From Euonymus europaeus (taxonomy: Eukaryota > Streptophyta > Magnoliopsida > Celastrales > Celastraceae), in the NCBI GenBank assembly GCA_963580455.1, contig OY756970.1, forward strand, positions 19,530,001 to 19,594,000: DNA of 64,000 bases, written 5' to 3'. Of this stretch, positions 1 through 12,167 are shown in pieces. The notes beneath the pieces were generated by a model, which saw only the letters and a program-made list of their open reading frames with translations, was not told where the DNA came from and did no database searches. Position numbers and translations under genes: made by a program. The first letter of the stretch is position 1. Each line of letters opens with the position of its first letter.

Positions 1-229
1 TACAAGGTGGATTATATTATTTTAATATTTCTATGAGCAATGAAATGACAATGATCAATAAATAATATGGAGGGATTCATGCAGGACCAAATGTGTTCTG
101 CTGCATGACAGAGAAAACATGAATGCACTAGTCCTTTTATCTTCTATTCATATTTTGCTTGGTACTTGAGTTTTTATTTTGCTGAATTCCAAAATTAGAA
201 ATTATGACTTCAAAGTGGTTTCTGTGTAG

Positions 230-2776
230 CACAAATTTATTGAAAAATGCAAAAATGGAGCCTCTGCTATGTTACCGAAGATTGAAAAGGCTAGGCAAAT
301 TAGGGCCTCAATGGTTCTGGAAGCTCAAATTCTAGCTCCACCTGTGTCAGGGGTTAGTTTGAAAGATTTCTCCCTTTCTATTCAAGGACTCTCTTTCTTC
401 CTCCCAACCCCTTTTCTCTAACCAAACTGCAAGCAACTTTCCTCTGCTAACAGCTATTATCTGAACAGACACTAGTAGATCCGACATTGAATGAGGATTA
501 TGGTGATACGGTTCCATCAAAGCCTCAGGTGCCTGGAGAAGGTATGCATGATTACCTGTGTTATTTGTTTTGTAATCTGGATATGATTTTTTAGGACATA
601 AAATAAGGTATTCTACCCTCAATTCTCAATAGTCAATTGCAACAATAATTATTGCATCTTTATATCTGGCAAGGATAAATCTGCAATGCATTTTTTTTAT
701 GAGCTCATATAAGGTTCAGCCTGGGTTTCCAATGCAATCAAGCTTCCTAAATTCCTCAACTTGTAGGATATTACTGTAGTCATGACTCTTATGTATAAGT
801 ATAACATTGCTTGTTGCTTATCCTCTTCTAGGCTGGAACAAAGTCAAAAAATTACTAAATGATGAAGCAAAGGAAAGTTGTCTGTCGTATCTCTGGATAT
901 TACATATTAACATCATAATATCTTTCAAACCGTGGATGCTTATGGCATTGAACTTTAGTGTTGGGAAGATGATGTATAGCATATCCTTGAAATTATTTCT
1001 CACCTATGATTTGTATGATAATACAATTTTTTGTTGACTAAGGAGTAAGGAATGATAAAAGTTAACATTGTCTGTGATACTTCTTTTAATGACAGATTGT
1101 AATTGTTCTAGTGAGAACACTGCTTTCAGTTTTTAGCTGGATTTCTATTTGGCTACCAAGATGCTTTGTGCATGCCTGTTTTCTTATGAAACATATTGTC
1201 TTTGGAGCAGAGAAAAAATAATTGCTTACTTTATGCCTTTCTGATTTATCTGATATGTATGTTAACTTGTTAAGTAGGAGGTGACTTTGGGACTGTAATA
1301 GTTCATGATGTACATGCTACGGATGAAACAGCCTTTGGATCTCAGTTTTCCAATGCTAAGGAACCCTCACCTGTTCTGCATGTTGAAGGACCTTCTGGAT
1401 TGGGGCACAAATCAGCTGATTCCCAGTAATCTTCTCATTATTTTCTTGTGATGTTTGAAAAAAGTTCGTCAGAATACTTGGTAGAAGAAAACTTTTGGCA
1501 CATGAATGTTGCCAAATATTGGAAACTTGCTCATCGGCTCATTGTCATTGTTTATTTTGGCATATGATGCTCATTGTAATCAACTTGAGCCAATAAAATC
1601 AGAATTGCTGCTAATTATTGCAATATATCTTTCAGGCTCGATAATACTGGAGTTGCTGCTGTAAAAACCGCATTGGTTGGAGAACAACATCCTCTTGTGC
1701 AGACCATACAGGCAACTTCTCCTTTATTATCTGGCTCCCCTCAGCAGATCCGGAAGGAGGATATCATTTCTAAATCACAAGTTGGAAGTGGCGGGAACAT
1801 GACCACTGGCACCTTGAAGAAGGAAACTGTCAATCGAAAAGCTTTTGCACTGCAGGACAAGGTTATTTTCATTAATCGTACATTCATCTCAAATAATTAG
1901 CATACATGTCTTATGCTATTCAAATTGTTCAATAATTGGCCAAGACAATATTGCACTAGATTTTCGATTAATTATTTATTTGATGCAACTTGTGATGGTT
2001 AGACTTCTGCTCACTTGGACCTTTGTTGTTTTTGCAGCTTTGCTCCATATATGCCGCTGGTAACACTGTACCCATTCCATTCTTGAGGGCAACTGATATA
2101 TCCCCCATTGCCCTTTTATCAGATAACGTGCTTGGAGGCATGCAGCAAGACAGTAGTGGAACTATAGCCTCGGAAGCATTACAGGAGCTTTTTAGTGGTG
2201 ACGGGCAGTCCAGGAAGGGCCGAAGAGGACAAAATGAGGTTAATTTATTGTTTTACTCTGTATTGTTTGTGTGTTCCAACAATTTATTTTGGTTTCTTGT
2301 CCATTTGGCATTTTGCAGATTCCTCTTCCTTCAAGTGTTTACAACAGACTCACTTCAAGCTCTACATTATTGAATCTGGCACAGGCTTTAGCTCACCATA
2401 AGACGTAAGACTTAGAAGTTTGTTGTATTACCTTCTTTTATTGTCCTGGTGCGTTGTTGTATTACCTTCTTTTGTTTTCCTGGTGCGTTGTCGCATAATT
2501 CATTCAATTCCTTGTATCTGAGTTAAGGGTCTTAGTGTCTTACCCCTTAGAAGAGGGACTTGATTAGATGTGGCTACATTTCATATTAGGTTCTACATTG
2601 TCTTCCCCCACCATTTGTTAATAAAAAAAATTATCATCAATATGCCTTTTAACCCTGTGCTTTGGTTTTCTTCCAGATGTTATGAAGAGATGCCACTCCA
2701 GGAGTTGCAAGCAACACAAGAGGAACAGACCATTCAAAATCTTTGTGATACGCTGCGGACCATTCTTCGCTTTTAG
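230..2776 (+). CDS. SIK1: Hippo/MST-type Ser/Thr kinase, SIK1-like (3' part only)
   Basis: Seven exons are visible: 230-352, 469-541, 1278-1425, 1636-1861, 2038-2238, 2319-2404 and 2677-2776. They join to 318 codons plus a TAG stop, and the gene continues off the left edge. The first visible residues (HKFIEKCKNGASAMLPKIEK) are the end of the kinase C-lobe. A low-complexity linker follows, then a very conserved C-terminus with MPLQELQATQEEQTIQNLCD, which I recognise from plant STE20/MST kinases. The catalytic core lies outside the window, so activity cannot be judged here. In Arabidopsis the single Hippo-like kinase SIK1 works with MOB1 to control cell number and organ size. All visible introns are GT-AG. 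The neighbour on the opposite strand is a RimP-like gene, the same neighbour recalled for Arabidopsis SIK1. Confidence 0.88.
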
Positions 2777-2957
2777 AAGAGTCTTCCTTCAAATACCTAT
2801 TCTCAGTTTTGTACTGATTGAACTTCGTAGGGTCTTTTTCATTGTTCCCAATTCCTTCTTTGATAGAGAAAAGGGAGTGGGGTTTGTTGCTGCAATATTT
2901 CTTCAGTTTTGATTCGTGGAGCAGTTGTATTATGTCGTTGTCAAGTAGCATGTATAT

Positions 2958-3120
2958 GAAAAATGTTTGAGCCCCTCATTTTATGACCCCATTTTACCCT
3001 CAAATCGTGTGAAATGATAGATGTTAAGGAGGCTTTACATGTACGTTTATAATGAATGGCTATTTCACCATAGATTGAGGGTAAAATGAGGGTCGTTAAT
3101 TGAGATCCGTAGCATTGCTC
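2958..3120. mobile_element. 163-bp MITE, Mutator-like, with 9-bp target duplication
   Basis: A perfect 9-bp direct repeat, CATGTATAT, lies at 2949-2957 and 3121-3129. Between them the ends are imperfect inverted repeats: the left end has AATGTTTGAGCCCCTC and CATTTTACCCTCAA, and the reverse complement of the right end has AATGCTACGGATCTC and CATTTTACCCTCAA. No coding capacity. A 9-bp duplication is typical of Mutator-like elements, hence the class. It lies about 180 bp beyond the SIK1 stop and may fall in its 3' UTR. A relative in the opposite orientation is at about 35960-36100. Confidence 0.72.
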
Positions 3121-3129
3121 CATGTATAT

Positions 3130-4382
3130 TAATGGATGATAAAAGTGATGAAAATAATATATTTTCTGTCTTCATAATTCATAAAACACGGTTACCAGAT
3201 TATGACAGGGATTAACTAAAGGTGTCCCTTTTGAAGCTCGCGCACAGGTGATTTTCTCTAGTTACTGTTTTTAATTTTTATGTAGAAGACAAGCATGGAG
3301 AGTTGTCATTGCTGGTGAGGAAGACTTGCAGGGGTTTGAGTGGCAGCGGTGGAAGGTTGCGATGTGGGACGGGAGAAGATGAACGGTGGAGATACGACGG
3401 ATTATCTCTCTCATATGTCAACTTTTTGCAAATAACTTATTTTATTCACCGTGTCACCAAATATCAGTCCACACCAGCATGAAAGATAATCGTTTAGACA
3501 TACACCACAGACATGTTGACTGTCTGAAAGATCGAAAATCTGAGTTGAGCGTGCAATGGAACAATTTTCAATTACCAATTTATAACGTTTGGAACTTGCA
3601 ACTCAGTGACCGAAAGTTTCTTTAACTCGTCACTTTGTAATTGCAGTGATAGAATATGTACAAAATGTGTGAAGGCTATCCCCACAGACGGGGTGGGTAT
3701 CCTAATTTAGGTTTATTGTCAAGTAGTGATGACTGATGAGAAAATAAATATTCAAATCATGGATACTAGTCCACTTATGACTTGTATAATGAGTCCGTTG
3801 AGTAGCTTGAGGGGCCTCCAAAGATGTACAGATATTCCCCAATTCATTCAAGACATAATCAATATTGAATCCCCTCTTACATGATATATTATAAATACAC
3901 GAGTCTCCTCATTCCATACACACCGTTTTACATGGTATATTATAAAATACACAGAGCCCATACACACCTAGTCTACGAGGCAACTCCAAGAAATTCGTTT
4001 TTTCATTCACTTTCACAAACATGTAGAGACGGTAACAATCAAAAGAAAGTGACACCTTTTGTTATAGTGTCAAATGGAAGAGTTTCTAACTCCAATCCCA
4101 ACCATAAAAAAAAGTCTACATTCTGATATAATGTGACATTTGAAGTAAAACACTGCAAGGTATAACTAAAAAAATTGTCCTAAAACATCTCAAATCCAAT
4201 GTGGCAAGTTAGAGACCATGGGTTTTGCGGAAAAATTACACTTTCAAAATTCAAACACAAGTGCATTGTCTCACTTTGAACACTTTCTGATAAAAAAGTC
4301 TCGGGAGCAATTTTCCTTGAGCAAAAGCAACAAAAAAAACATCATCATTCAGTCCTAATTAGTAAAAGGACTAGTTGAAATT
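3130..4382. other. Intergenic spacer without recognised genes
   Basis: AT-rich spacer between the convergent SIK1-like and RimP-like genes. It should hold both 3' UTRs. Short open frames at 3386-3625 and 3881-4126 have no recognisable protein features. A short duplicated motif (acatgatatattataaatacac and a near copy) occurs around 3880-3950. Confidence 0.5.
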
Positions 4383-6751
4383 TTAGTAATCAATGTATAG
4401 AGTGACCCTTCTATGCATCTCATATGGCAATTGTAACCTCCAATCCTTCTGTTTACGGCTTAGAGGTCTACCTTTGCTCTCAGGGTCCCTGTTTTCTTTC
4501 ACATTTGCCAACTTCCATATGCATCTCTGTGTATCCAGTTCTATGGATTCCAACAGGAAGACCCCATTCTTCTCTGGGAATTTAGACCCCACATCTTCTC
4601 TATAGCATACTCTCATAGGCATGTCTTTGAACCGAGAAAGATCATCTGGTACCTTTAGCATCCTCTCTGCGCTTGGAGAAGATACCTTCAAGATAAAGCA
4701 AGATGTTTTTAGAATAGCAGTTACATCTGACATCACAGCAGTCCTCAATTGAACAGTGTATAGAACCATTATGAGAAGGAAAAATAGAGCACCTATTACA
4801 AGAATTACCTCAAGAGCCAAATCATCAGGTATTTCTCCAAGTGCCCCAGCTTCATCTAATCTTCTTTTGTATGTTTGACTATAGCTTTCAAGCTCTTCCA
4901 TACTTGGACACCCATAACTAGTACGAGACAGATTTTCATAACATTGAAAAACACTACGAATGTCAAATAGGCAAGCGTTATATCAAGATATATAAGAGGA
5001 CAAATCTCTATAGAAGAAAGTAACTAGAAGTCCTCTTCAGTATGGAAGCTTCGTCTTTCCCAAAAGGACCAACAAGAACATGCAGAAAATTCGTATAGGA
5101 CTGGACAAATGACAATTAATAAATATAAACTGGAGCATTAGAAGAGTTCAGCCCAGCTGTATGATGTTTCCTTTAAACAAGTAAATTGGGTTTCAAATTT
5201 CAATAAATTAACAGGGAAAATCCAATTTTCAACAGAACTTAAGTACTTAACATAAAGAAGCTTTAGAGGATCATACTCATTTGCGAGCTTGTCTAGTCTC
5301 ACATATACATATCCACGTGGAGTGATCTTGAAAGCGTATAGCTTCATATCATCACCAAACTGTGATAGAACCTCATGGGAAAGAGAAAGAACACGCTCAC
5401 CCCAGGGAAGACCTCGCAGAACTACTCCACCACCATCCCCTCCATCACCAATCTAAATTAATGAGAATCTAACATCAAACATAATGTGTAGCATAGCTGA
5501 ACTGAAAGTTCAGTGCATGGAATAGTGAACCAAAGAACCAAACCATAGTACCTCGGGTTCAGCCTCCTCCTCCTCTTCCCACAATGCATCTGGGATTTCT
5601 TCGTCTTCAGTGTCTGTGCCTGTTGATTTAAATGTAAATATGTAATCAAACACATAGTTGCAGCCTACAAAGGTTAAATGCCTGATCTTCAAAATATCTG
5701 GACAACCACTGAATTGAGGTTATTTAGTTTTTAAACAGACAATTCACAACAAAAGCTAATTTTTACGTTGAAAAAGTCCAGATAAAGACCAACAAATGAG
5801 AGCAGCCTTGAAGCACATTTGTACAATGCTCACAACCAGCTGAACATCAGTATTTATGATGCAATGAAAAGTAAACATGTAGACCTTTTCTTTCTTTTGC
5901 CTATAGAATCCACCAGCAAACCACACAACTATGCATTGCAATTTGCAACCATCAGGAAAAGGAAACTGAAATTAGTATTCTAGATTTCTTGCATTGTTCA
6001 TATGTTTTGAAAGTTAAAATTCCAAGTCCTAGATAAGCCAAAAAGGCAAAATAAGATGATTAATCCATAAACTTTGACTTGAGCATAGTCTGCATAGAAA
6101 TTTTATCAAACACTTGCATTGCAAGCGGTCCCAATCTCAATATGATCTAATGAAATCTTAGTCAACTGAAATACTGCCCTTGAAATAACAACTGTAGGAA
6201 TCTCGAAACTATCAACATTAGAGACTCATGAAAGATCCAGACAGAGTAATTCGACTCACTTCGTGCAAGCTTCCCATTACCCAGAAATTAACAAAAGCTA
6301 AATCATAACATTTAGGTGATTTAATTCTTAACAAATTGCAACACTTTCGTCCACAAACCAAACAAATCTAATTATTTTCAAAAATATAAAATCAAAAAAC
6401 GAAGAGACACGATGCCCGATAGGTCAAACCGGTGACTTTACCAAGCATACAAAAAGAAGGAAGATGACGGAAGAAAATAACATTACATAGAATCGCATCG
6501 TCTTGATCATCTTCTTTGTGGGAGCTGGTGTTTAAGAGCCGAAGAGCATTGGTGGTAGTGGTGGTAGTAGAATCTATCGGAGAAGAAAAGTCGGGGTTTT
6601 GAAAGAGAGGAAACAAACGATAAGGACAAGGGTTTCGAATGGCTGTTGACAGTAAGCGACTGGAGATGACAGAGAAAGGGAGACGACTGGGGCTCGCGCG
6701 GAAGCTGCGACAAGTTTGTCGAACGATTCGACTGATACTTCCACCGATCAT
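4383..6751 (-). CDS. Organellar RimP-like ribosome maturation protein (UPF0090)
   Basis: Five exons in transcript order: 6751-6487, 5619-5552, 5452-5277, 4917-4809 and 4685-4383, giving 306 residues. I chose ATG 6751 because it opens an Arg/Ser-rich, acid-poor presequence (MIGGSISRIVRQ...) typical of mitochondrial or plastid import. An in-frame ATG 24 codons upstream (6823) is less transit-like. After the presequence come an acidic stretch (EDEEIPDALWEEEEEAEPE) and a RimP-type core with ALW, VVLRGLPWGERVLSLS, YVRLDKLANDYGCPSMEELE and ALEVSSPSAER, the last being the family's signature near the end of the N-domain. Bacterial RimP assists 30S maturation, so an organellar role is inferred. The last intron (4686-4808) is 123 nt, a multiple of three, and has no stop; see findings. 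Arabidopsis carries a similar gene beside SIK1. Confidence 0.85.
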
Positions 6752-6999
6752 TCTTTTCTCTTCGTCTCGATTCCGAGGGCCCAGACCTGCTGATACTTGT
6801 TCTTTCTTCAGTTGCGCACACAATTTTAGAATGTCGCAATTTGCGATTTCTTTCTAGGAGTTAAACGTCCACAATTTTTTTTGGACTCACGGGTCCAACT
6901 GAGGCCCGTTTTAGATCCAAACGGGATGTGGGCTCCGATCCAAATTTCATGAATTGATTACTTGTTTTCAATTCCAATTATCTTGTGTTTGTGTGGGAC

Positions 7000-7185
7000 A
7001 TATATATATATATAGATATATATTTATATAAATGTGTATATCAGATATAAATGTGTATATATTTTCTTTCATATACACATTTATATAAATATATATATAT
7101 ATATATATGCATGTGTGTGTGTGTATATATATATATATATTAATAAATGCACACACATATATATATATAGATATAGATAGATATC
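7000..7185. repeat. AT/GT microsatellite cluster with hairpin arms
   Basis: Long runs of (AT)n, (GT)n and (GATA)n-like sequence between the divergent RimP-like and CYP85A genes. Sequence near 7018-7041 is inverted at about 7071-7094, so a stem of about 24 bp could form. It ends about 175 bp before the CYP85A start codon. Confidence 0.8.
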
Positions 7186-7361
7186 CAATATTAATTGAAA
7201 TAACTGACTTTTGTGATTTCTGGGTCTCTCTATATCTTTTTCTACTCTACATCCTAGCTACATGTAGACCTTCTCTTGACTATTATTTCTTTGAAAGTTT
7301 AATTAGTTGCAGAAATTTGAGCAGTAATTAAATCTTAGAAACCCAGCCAGAGAAAGCATCA

Positions 7362-10300
7362 ATGGCTTCAGGCCTGGTAGTCATTGCCTGTTGGTTGTTG
7401 TTTATTTGCATTTGTGTGTATGGCTTACTGAAATGGAATGAGATAAGGTATGGAAGAAAAGGGTTGCCTCCAGGAACAATGGGGTGGCCAATTCTCGGTC
7501 AGAACGCATCTTTTATCAAATATGGACCTGATTTTATGAAAAATCAAAGAGCTAGGTATGCATTACTTATTTTTAAAGTTCTTGTTAATTAGAGTGTCAC
7601 GTTGCACTGAAATTTATGTTTTTATTTTGTTTTATCTTTATAGATCCGTTATTGTTTTGGTTCACTGGGTGCAATCCTTTCTCTCTTCCACCCTAAAGAG
7701 GGTGGACAAAAAATATAACTAGATATGAATACGAGTAATTAGATCTAAATCGAATAATCAAATTAATTTTAAAAAATTGGTATGGTTTAGGGTTTAGAAC
7801 ACATCTTTAACAACTTGACATCAGTGTAATTAGTTATCTTGTCGGACTTAAGACCCGTGCAGTCCGCTTGAGGGCATTCAATACTCAAGTGGGATTTAAT
7901 TCCTTGAGGGAAAATCATATTGACACTCGTGATAATGTTCTAAGTTTGATTCTGGAGCAATACTCTTATAATCACGTGTTAGACTTTTGGCCTAATATGG
8001 AAAATTTTGTTAGCTCGAATTTAGTCATATATTAAATGTCTAAATGACAAGTTTGTACAATATTGATTAGAAAAACATCTATGTTATGCTTGGCATGAGG
8101 GTTGAGAGGAGTTGTGTTGGGAGGGATTGAAAGCGGTTGGGTTAATTTGGGAGGGGTTCATAAAAATGAATCTTTGCTTGATATTTATAAGGGTTGAGAG
8201 GTGTTTGAAGGGTTTATGTGAATGAACACCTCTCAATCCATCAAAATGAGGGGTTGAAAAAAGGGTGTTGGACACCTTGAAATGTTTGCGTCAAACAAGA
8301 ATTCGAAGAGGTTCGCTTATTCACAAACCTCTCTTAACACCTCTCCTAAGCAAGACCGTAGTCTACTAAATATTTTGATTTGGGGATATGTCTATGTGTG
8401 TATATATAGGTATGGAAGTGTATTCAAGACACACGTAATGGGTAGTCCAACAGTGATTTGCATGAATCCAGAGCTGAATAGATACATCCTTCTAAATGAA
8501 GGAAAAGGAATGGTTCCTGGGTATCCGAAATCAATGGTGGATATACTTGGACGACTCAACATTGCTGCCGTTCATGGCTCTGATCACAAACGTGTTAGAG
8601 GCTCATTGCTTTCCCTAATCGGTGCTTCCTTGATCAAAGACCAACTTTTTGCAAAAATTGATGACTTCATGAGCTCATTTCTTGAATGTTGGGGTGGCCA
8701 AACTATTGACATCCAAGAAAAGACTTCTGAGGTTCGTATTTTATTTATTCACAGAATCTTAATCCATTAATAATAACTATAATTGATTTGGGATTAATTT
8801 GATTACTTGTTGTCCTTTTGTTTTTTCTGTTCAGATGGCATTTTTTATATCCTTGAAGGAAACAATGGAGAATGAATCACATTTTTTGAATAAATCTTTT
8901 AAGCAAGAGCTTGATAATATGGTGATAGGAACAATATCACTGCCCCTCAACTTTCCTGGCACAAAGTATCGTCGCGGGTTAGAGGTAATTAGTTTATATT
9001 AATTGAAAAATTGATTAAACTCTTCAAATATTATATGGGGATAAAGTCTACATGCATCCCGTCTGTCTCACTTCTTCCCATTGCGAAAATCTTGTGCACG
9101 AGAGTTATTTACCTTAATCTATTAAACTCTTCAGCCCCAATTTTAACATGTTGCTGACATATATTATTCACATATATATATTTACAGGGAAGGGAAAGAG
9201 TTGTGAAACTTTTGAAAGAAATCATGAAGGAGAGAAGGGCTTCTGGGATAACACTCAATGACATGCTTGATAAGCTGTTGAGAAATGAAGACCCAAAATA
9301 CCAATTAAGTGATGATGAGATAATTGACCAAATAATCGTAATTCTGAATTCAGGTTATGAAACTGTGTCAAAAACTTCAATGATGGCTATCAAGTATCTC
9401 CATGACCATCCAAGAGCTCTTCAACAACTTAGGGTTAGTATTCTAATTAAATTAATCAATTTTCTTGTGTTCAATTAATTAATTTAATTCTCATGTTAAT
9501 GCACTCATGCAGGAAGAACATTTAGCAATCAGAGAAAGGAAAAAACCAGGGGAGTCTATCAATTGGAATGACTACAAGTCAATGAACTTCACTCGTGCTG
9601 TAAGTAATTTTTACCTATTACAGTTAATTTTCTCATATAGCCGATCTCAATATTGTTAGGGATAAAAGATTGCAATGATGTTTTCTTATTTAATTTGGTG
9701 TAGGTGATCATTGAGACCTCAAGGTTAGCTACTGTTGTTAATGGGGTCCTAAGGAGAACAACAAAAGATGTGGAATTGAATGGTAGGTAGTGCATTTGCT
9801 TCTAAAGAACATCCTTGTTTTGGAAAATTCATGATTTTCAATTGATTGTCAGAAAGAAAACACAAACATAAAAAAAAAAATGAAAAGTACAGCAAAGAAT
9901 AATCAAACTCATTTTAAGGAGAGCAACTTGTCATCATGTATTTTTCTGGTAATATGGAAAATACAAACACAAAGAAAAAAATAACTTAAAAATAGAAAAC
10001 AAAAAAAAACATTTTCTGGAAATTGAAAACATCAAACAAATCAAAGGGACCTTTAATTTTATATAATAAAAAAATTAAGTATTTTCCAAAAAATTGATGT
10101 CTTGGTAAGATAGTTTCATTGACCAGTATTTTTTTATGAAACAAACTAACCCTTACATTAGTCTTTCTCTATTTATGTTGATTTATAGCCAATGCAAAAC
10201 AAGTAAAAATGAAAGATACATAATTTATAATCAAATTAATGTCAAGCTCAACCTTCTTGTCAAATATTCTCTCTGTTTTTATTTTATTTTAATTATAACA

Positions 10301-10847
10301 TATATATTGTGCTTAATTTAATTTGCAGGATACATAATCCCAAAAGGATGGAAAATATATGTTTTCACAAGGGAGATAAACTATGATCCAAACCTTTATC
10401 CAGAGCCTTTGACATTCAATCCATGGAGATGGCTGGTCAGTAAACCAAAACACACAATACATTCATAGAAAGTTCAACAGCCTAGCTAGCTAAACCATCT
10501 ATATTTTGTGCAAATGTTGTCTGGAATGTAATTAATGCAGGATAAGGGCTTGGAGTCTCACAACTATTTCTTCTTATTCGGTGGAGGAAGCAGGCTATGC
10601 CCTGGAAAGGAATTGGGCATAGTTTATATTTCCATGTTCCTTCACTATTTTGCCACAAGATACAGGTTCACCACATTTCTTATATATATATATATATATA
10701 GTCTCTCTGTACGTGTGTACACTTCACAAGGTGACTGTTTTTTATGTATTTTTTTGCAGGTGGGAGATATTTGGGAGCGATGAAATAGTGAAATTCCCTA
10801 GAGTTGAAGCACCAAATGGATTGCATATTACTATATCAAATTATTAA
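7362..10847 (+). CDS. CYP85A: CYP85A cytochrome P450, brassinosteroid C-6 oxidase type
   Basis: Nine exons: 7362-7555, 8410-8731, 8835-8984, 9188-9433, 9513-9599, 9704-9782, 10329-10435, 10541-10665 and 10760-10847. They encode 465 residues, the usual CYP85A length. An N-terminal membrane anchor is followed by the proline hinge LPPGTMGWPILGQ, the family motif NIAAVHGSDHKRVRG, an I-helix ILNSGYETVSKTSMMA (as in CYP85A), the K-helix ExxR as ETSR, FNPWRW, and the haem loop FLFGGGSRLCPGKELG with its cysteine. CYP85A enzymes at the ER oxidise 6-deoxo-brassinosteroids to castasterone, and some go on to brassinolide. No frameshift or lost key residue was found. Substrate range cannot be read from sequence. 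Intron 1 carries repetitive sequence. Confidence 0.93.
8083..8372. repeat. Probable MITE-like repeat in CYP85A intron 1
   Basis: GGGTTGAGAGG-type motifs recur on the left side (8098-8210), and their complements (CCTCTCAA, CCTCTCTTAACACCTCTCC) occur on the right (8225-8352). The outer ends TGCTTGGCATGAGGGTT and, reverse complemented, TTGCTTAGGAGAGGTGTT form an imperfect inverted repeat. No clear target duplication and no coding capacity. Confidence 0.4.
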
Positions 10848-10929
10848 TGTTTCTGGTTTAGCAATAGGCTTGCTCTGGTCTTATAATTGATACTTTGGCT
10901 CCAAATTAATAAAATTTCACAGAATTATA

Positions 10930-10930
<1 letters not shown>

Positions 10931-10973
<43 letters not shown>
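10931..10973. repeat. (AT)n microsatellite
   Basis: Uninterrupted AT dinucleotide run of about 40 bp, about 85 bp after the CYP85A stop codon, probably in or just beyond the 3' UTR. Confidence 0.9.
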
Positions 10974-10975
<2 letters not shown>

Positions 10976-12099
10976 CTGCTTCTGTTGGGATGCATACAAA
11001 GATACTGATTCGGGTGAAGGATAGATCTAATGCAGTGGACCATCCGATCTCGATGACCCTCAATGGCATTAGAATTAATGTACCATGGAGACATACTATT
11101 GCTAGCTATAGTGGACTTGAATTGGCTAGAATTTTTATACTATAAAATTCTTCACAAATTTTAAATTCTCATAAGCATTTAGGAATTTCAACAGCCAAGA
11201 TTCGTGACTCAAGGAAAAAAAAAGTGTGTCCAAATGCCCAAGCCAAACACTCATATCTTTGAATACTATCAACGAAACTGTCTACAGAACACAAAAAATA
11301 GCAAAGCAAAACAAGTTCTAATAGACGTTTATCTTTCAAAGCAATATTTGATTAAAGAACGAAATGAAGGAATTGTTTTCCCATCTGTCATGCAATAAAA
11401 CTCAATCTTGAATCATATAACTCATACAATGATTCACTTAAATATATATGGGAGTCTAATTCTAGACACGTATATATGTGTGTCCAGAATCAATGAATCC
11501 GTACCACAACAAGCCCAAATTAAACGTGTCAGGCAAACATGTTAATTAATTTCGTGTATGGACGTGGAAGGAAACAAACCCACAATCTCTAAAGAAAGAA
11601 TGTATCATCTTAACCAGTTAGGCTATGACTCGTCATATTATATAGAAAAACTTTATATTTAAAAGGACTCATCCATCTTATATAGTGCCCGATCAATCAG
11701 CTAGGAATTAATGCTTTTATGGCATCAATAAAAAAAGTGATTTTAGTTTGTCAGTATTCTAACTTAGAATCCTCTTTTGAAAAAACAATTTGTGCAATGG
11801 TCATAATTAATACAATTAACAAATGATGAGAGCAAAAAAAAAAAAAAAACCTCAGTCCTTACCCAATGGGTAAATGTTTCGGAAAGCAAAACAATTCTTT
11901 TGAGAGGGATGGAAATGTCTAATCCAAATTTCCCAAAGAGAATAAGAAAGAGAAGACACCACAGATCCAATGATTATGTCCAAATCCGTTAAAGAAACAC
12001 AAATATATATGTAAAGAACCAACTGGACTAGGAAATTTGAAGCCAAAGAGCAGACACATGAGGAATCTCGTGCGTGCATGCCTCCTTGAAATGCACCAT

Positions 12100-12167
<68 letters not shown>

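Noticed and set aside
4686..4901. Uninterrupted reading of the last two RimP-like exons as one exon with a membrane helix
   Set aside because: Good GT and AG sites bound a 123-nt stop-free intron, and removal restores the conserved ALEVSSPSAER motif. Kept as a retention finding only.
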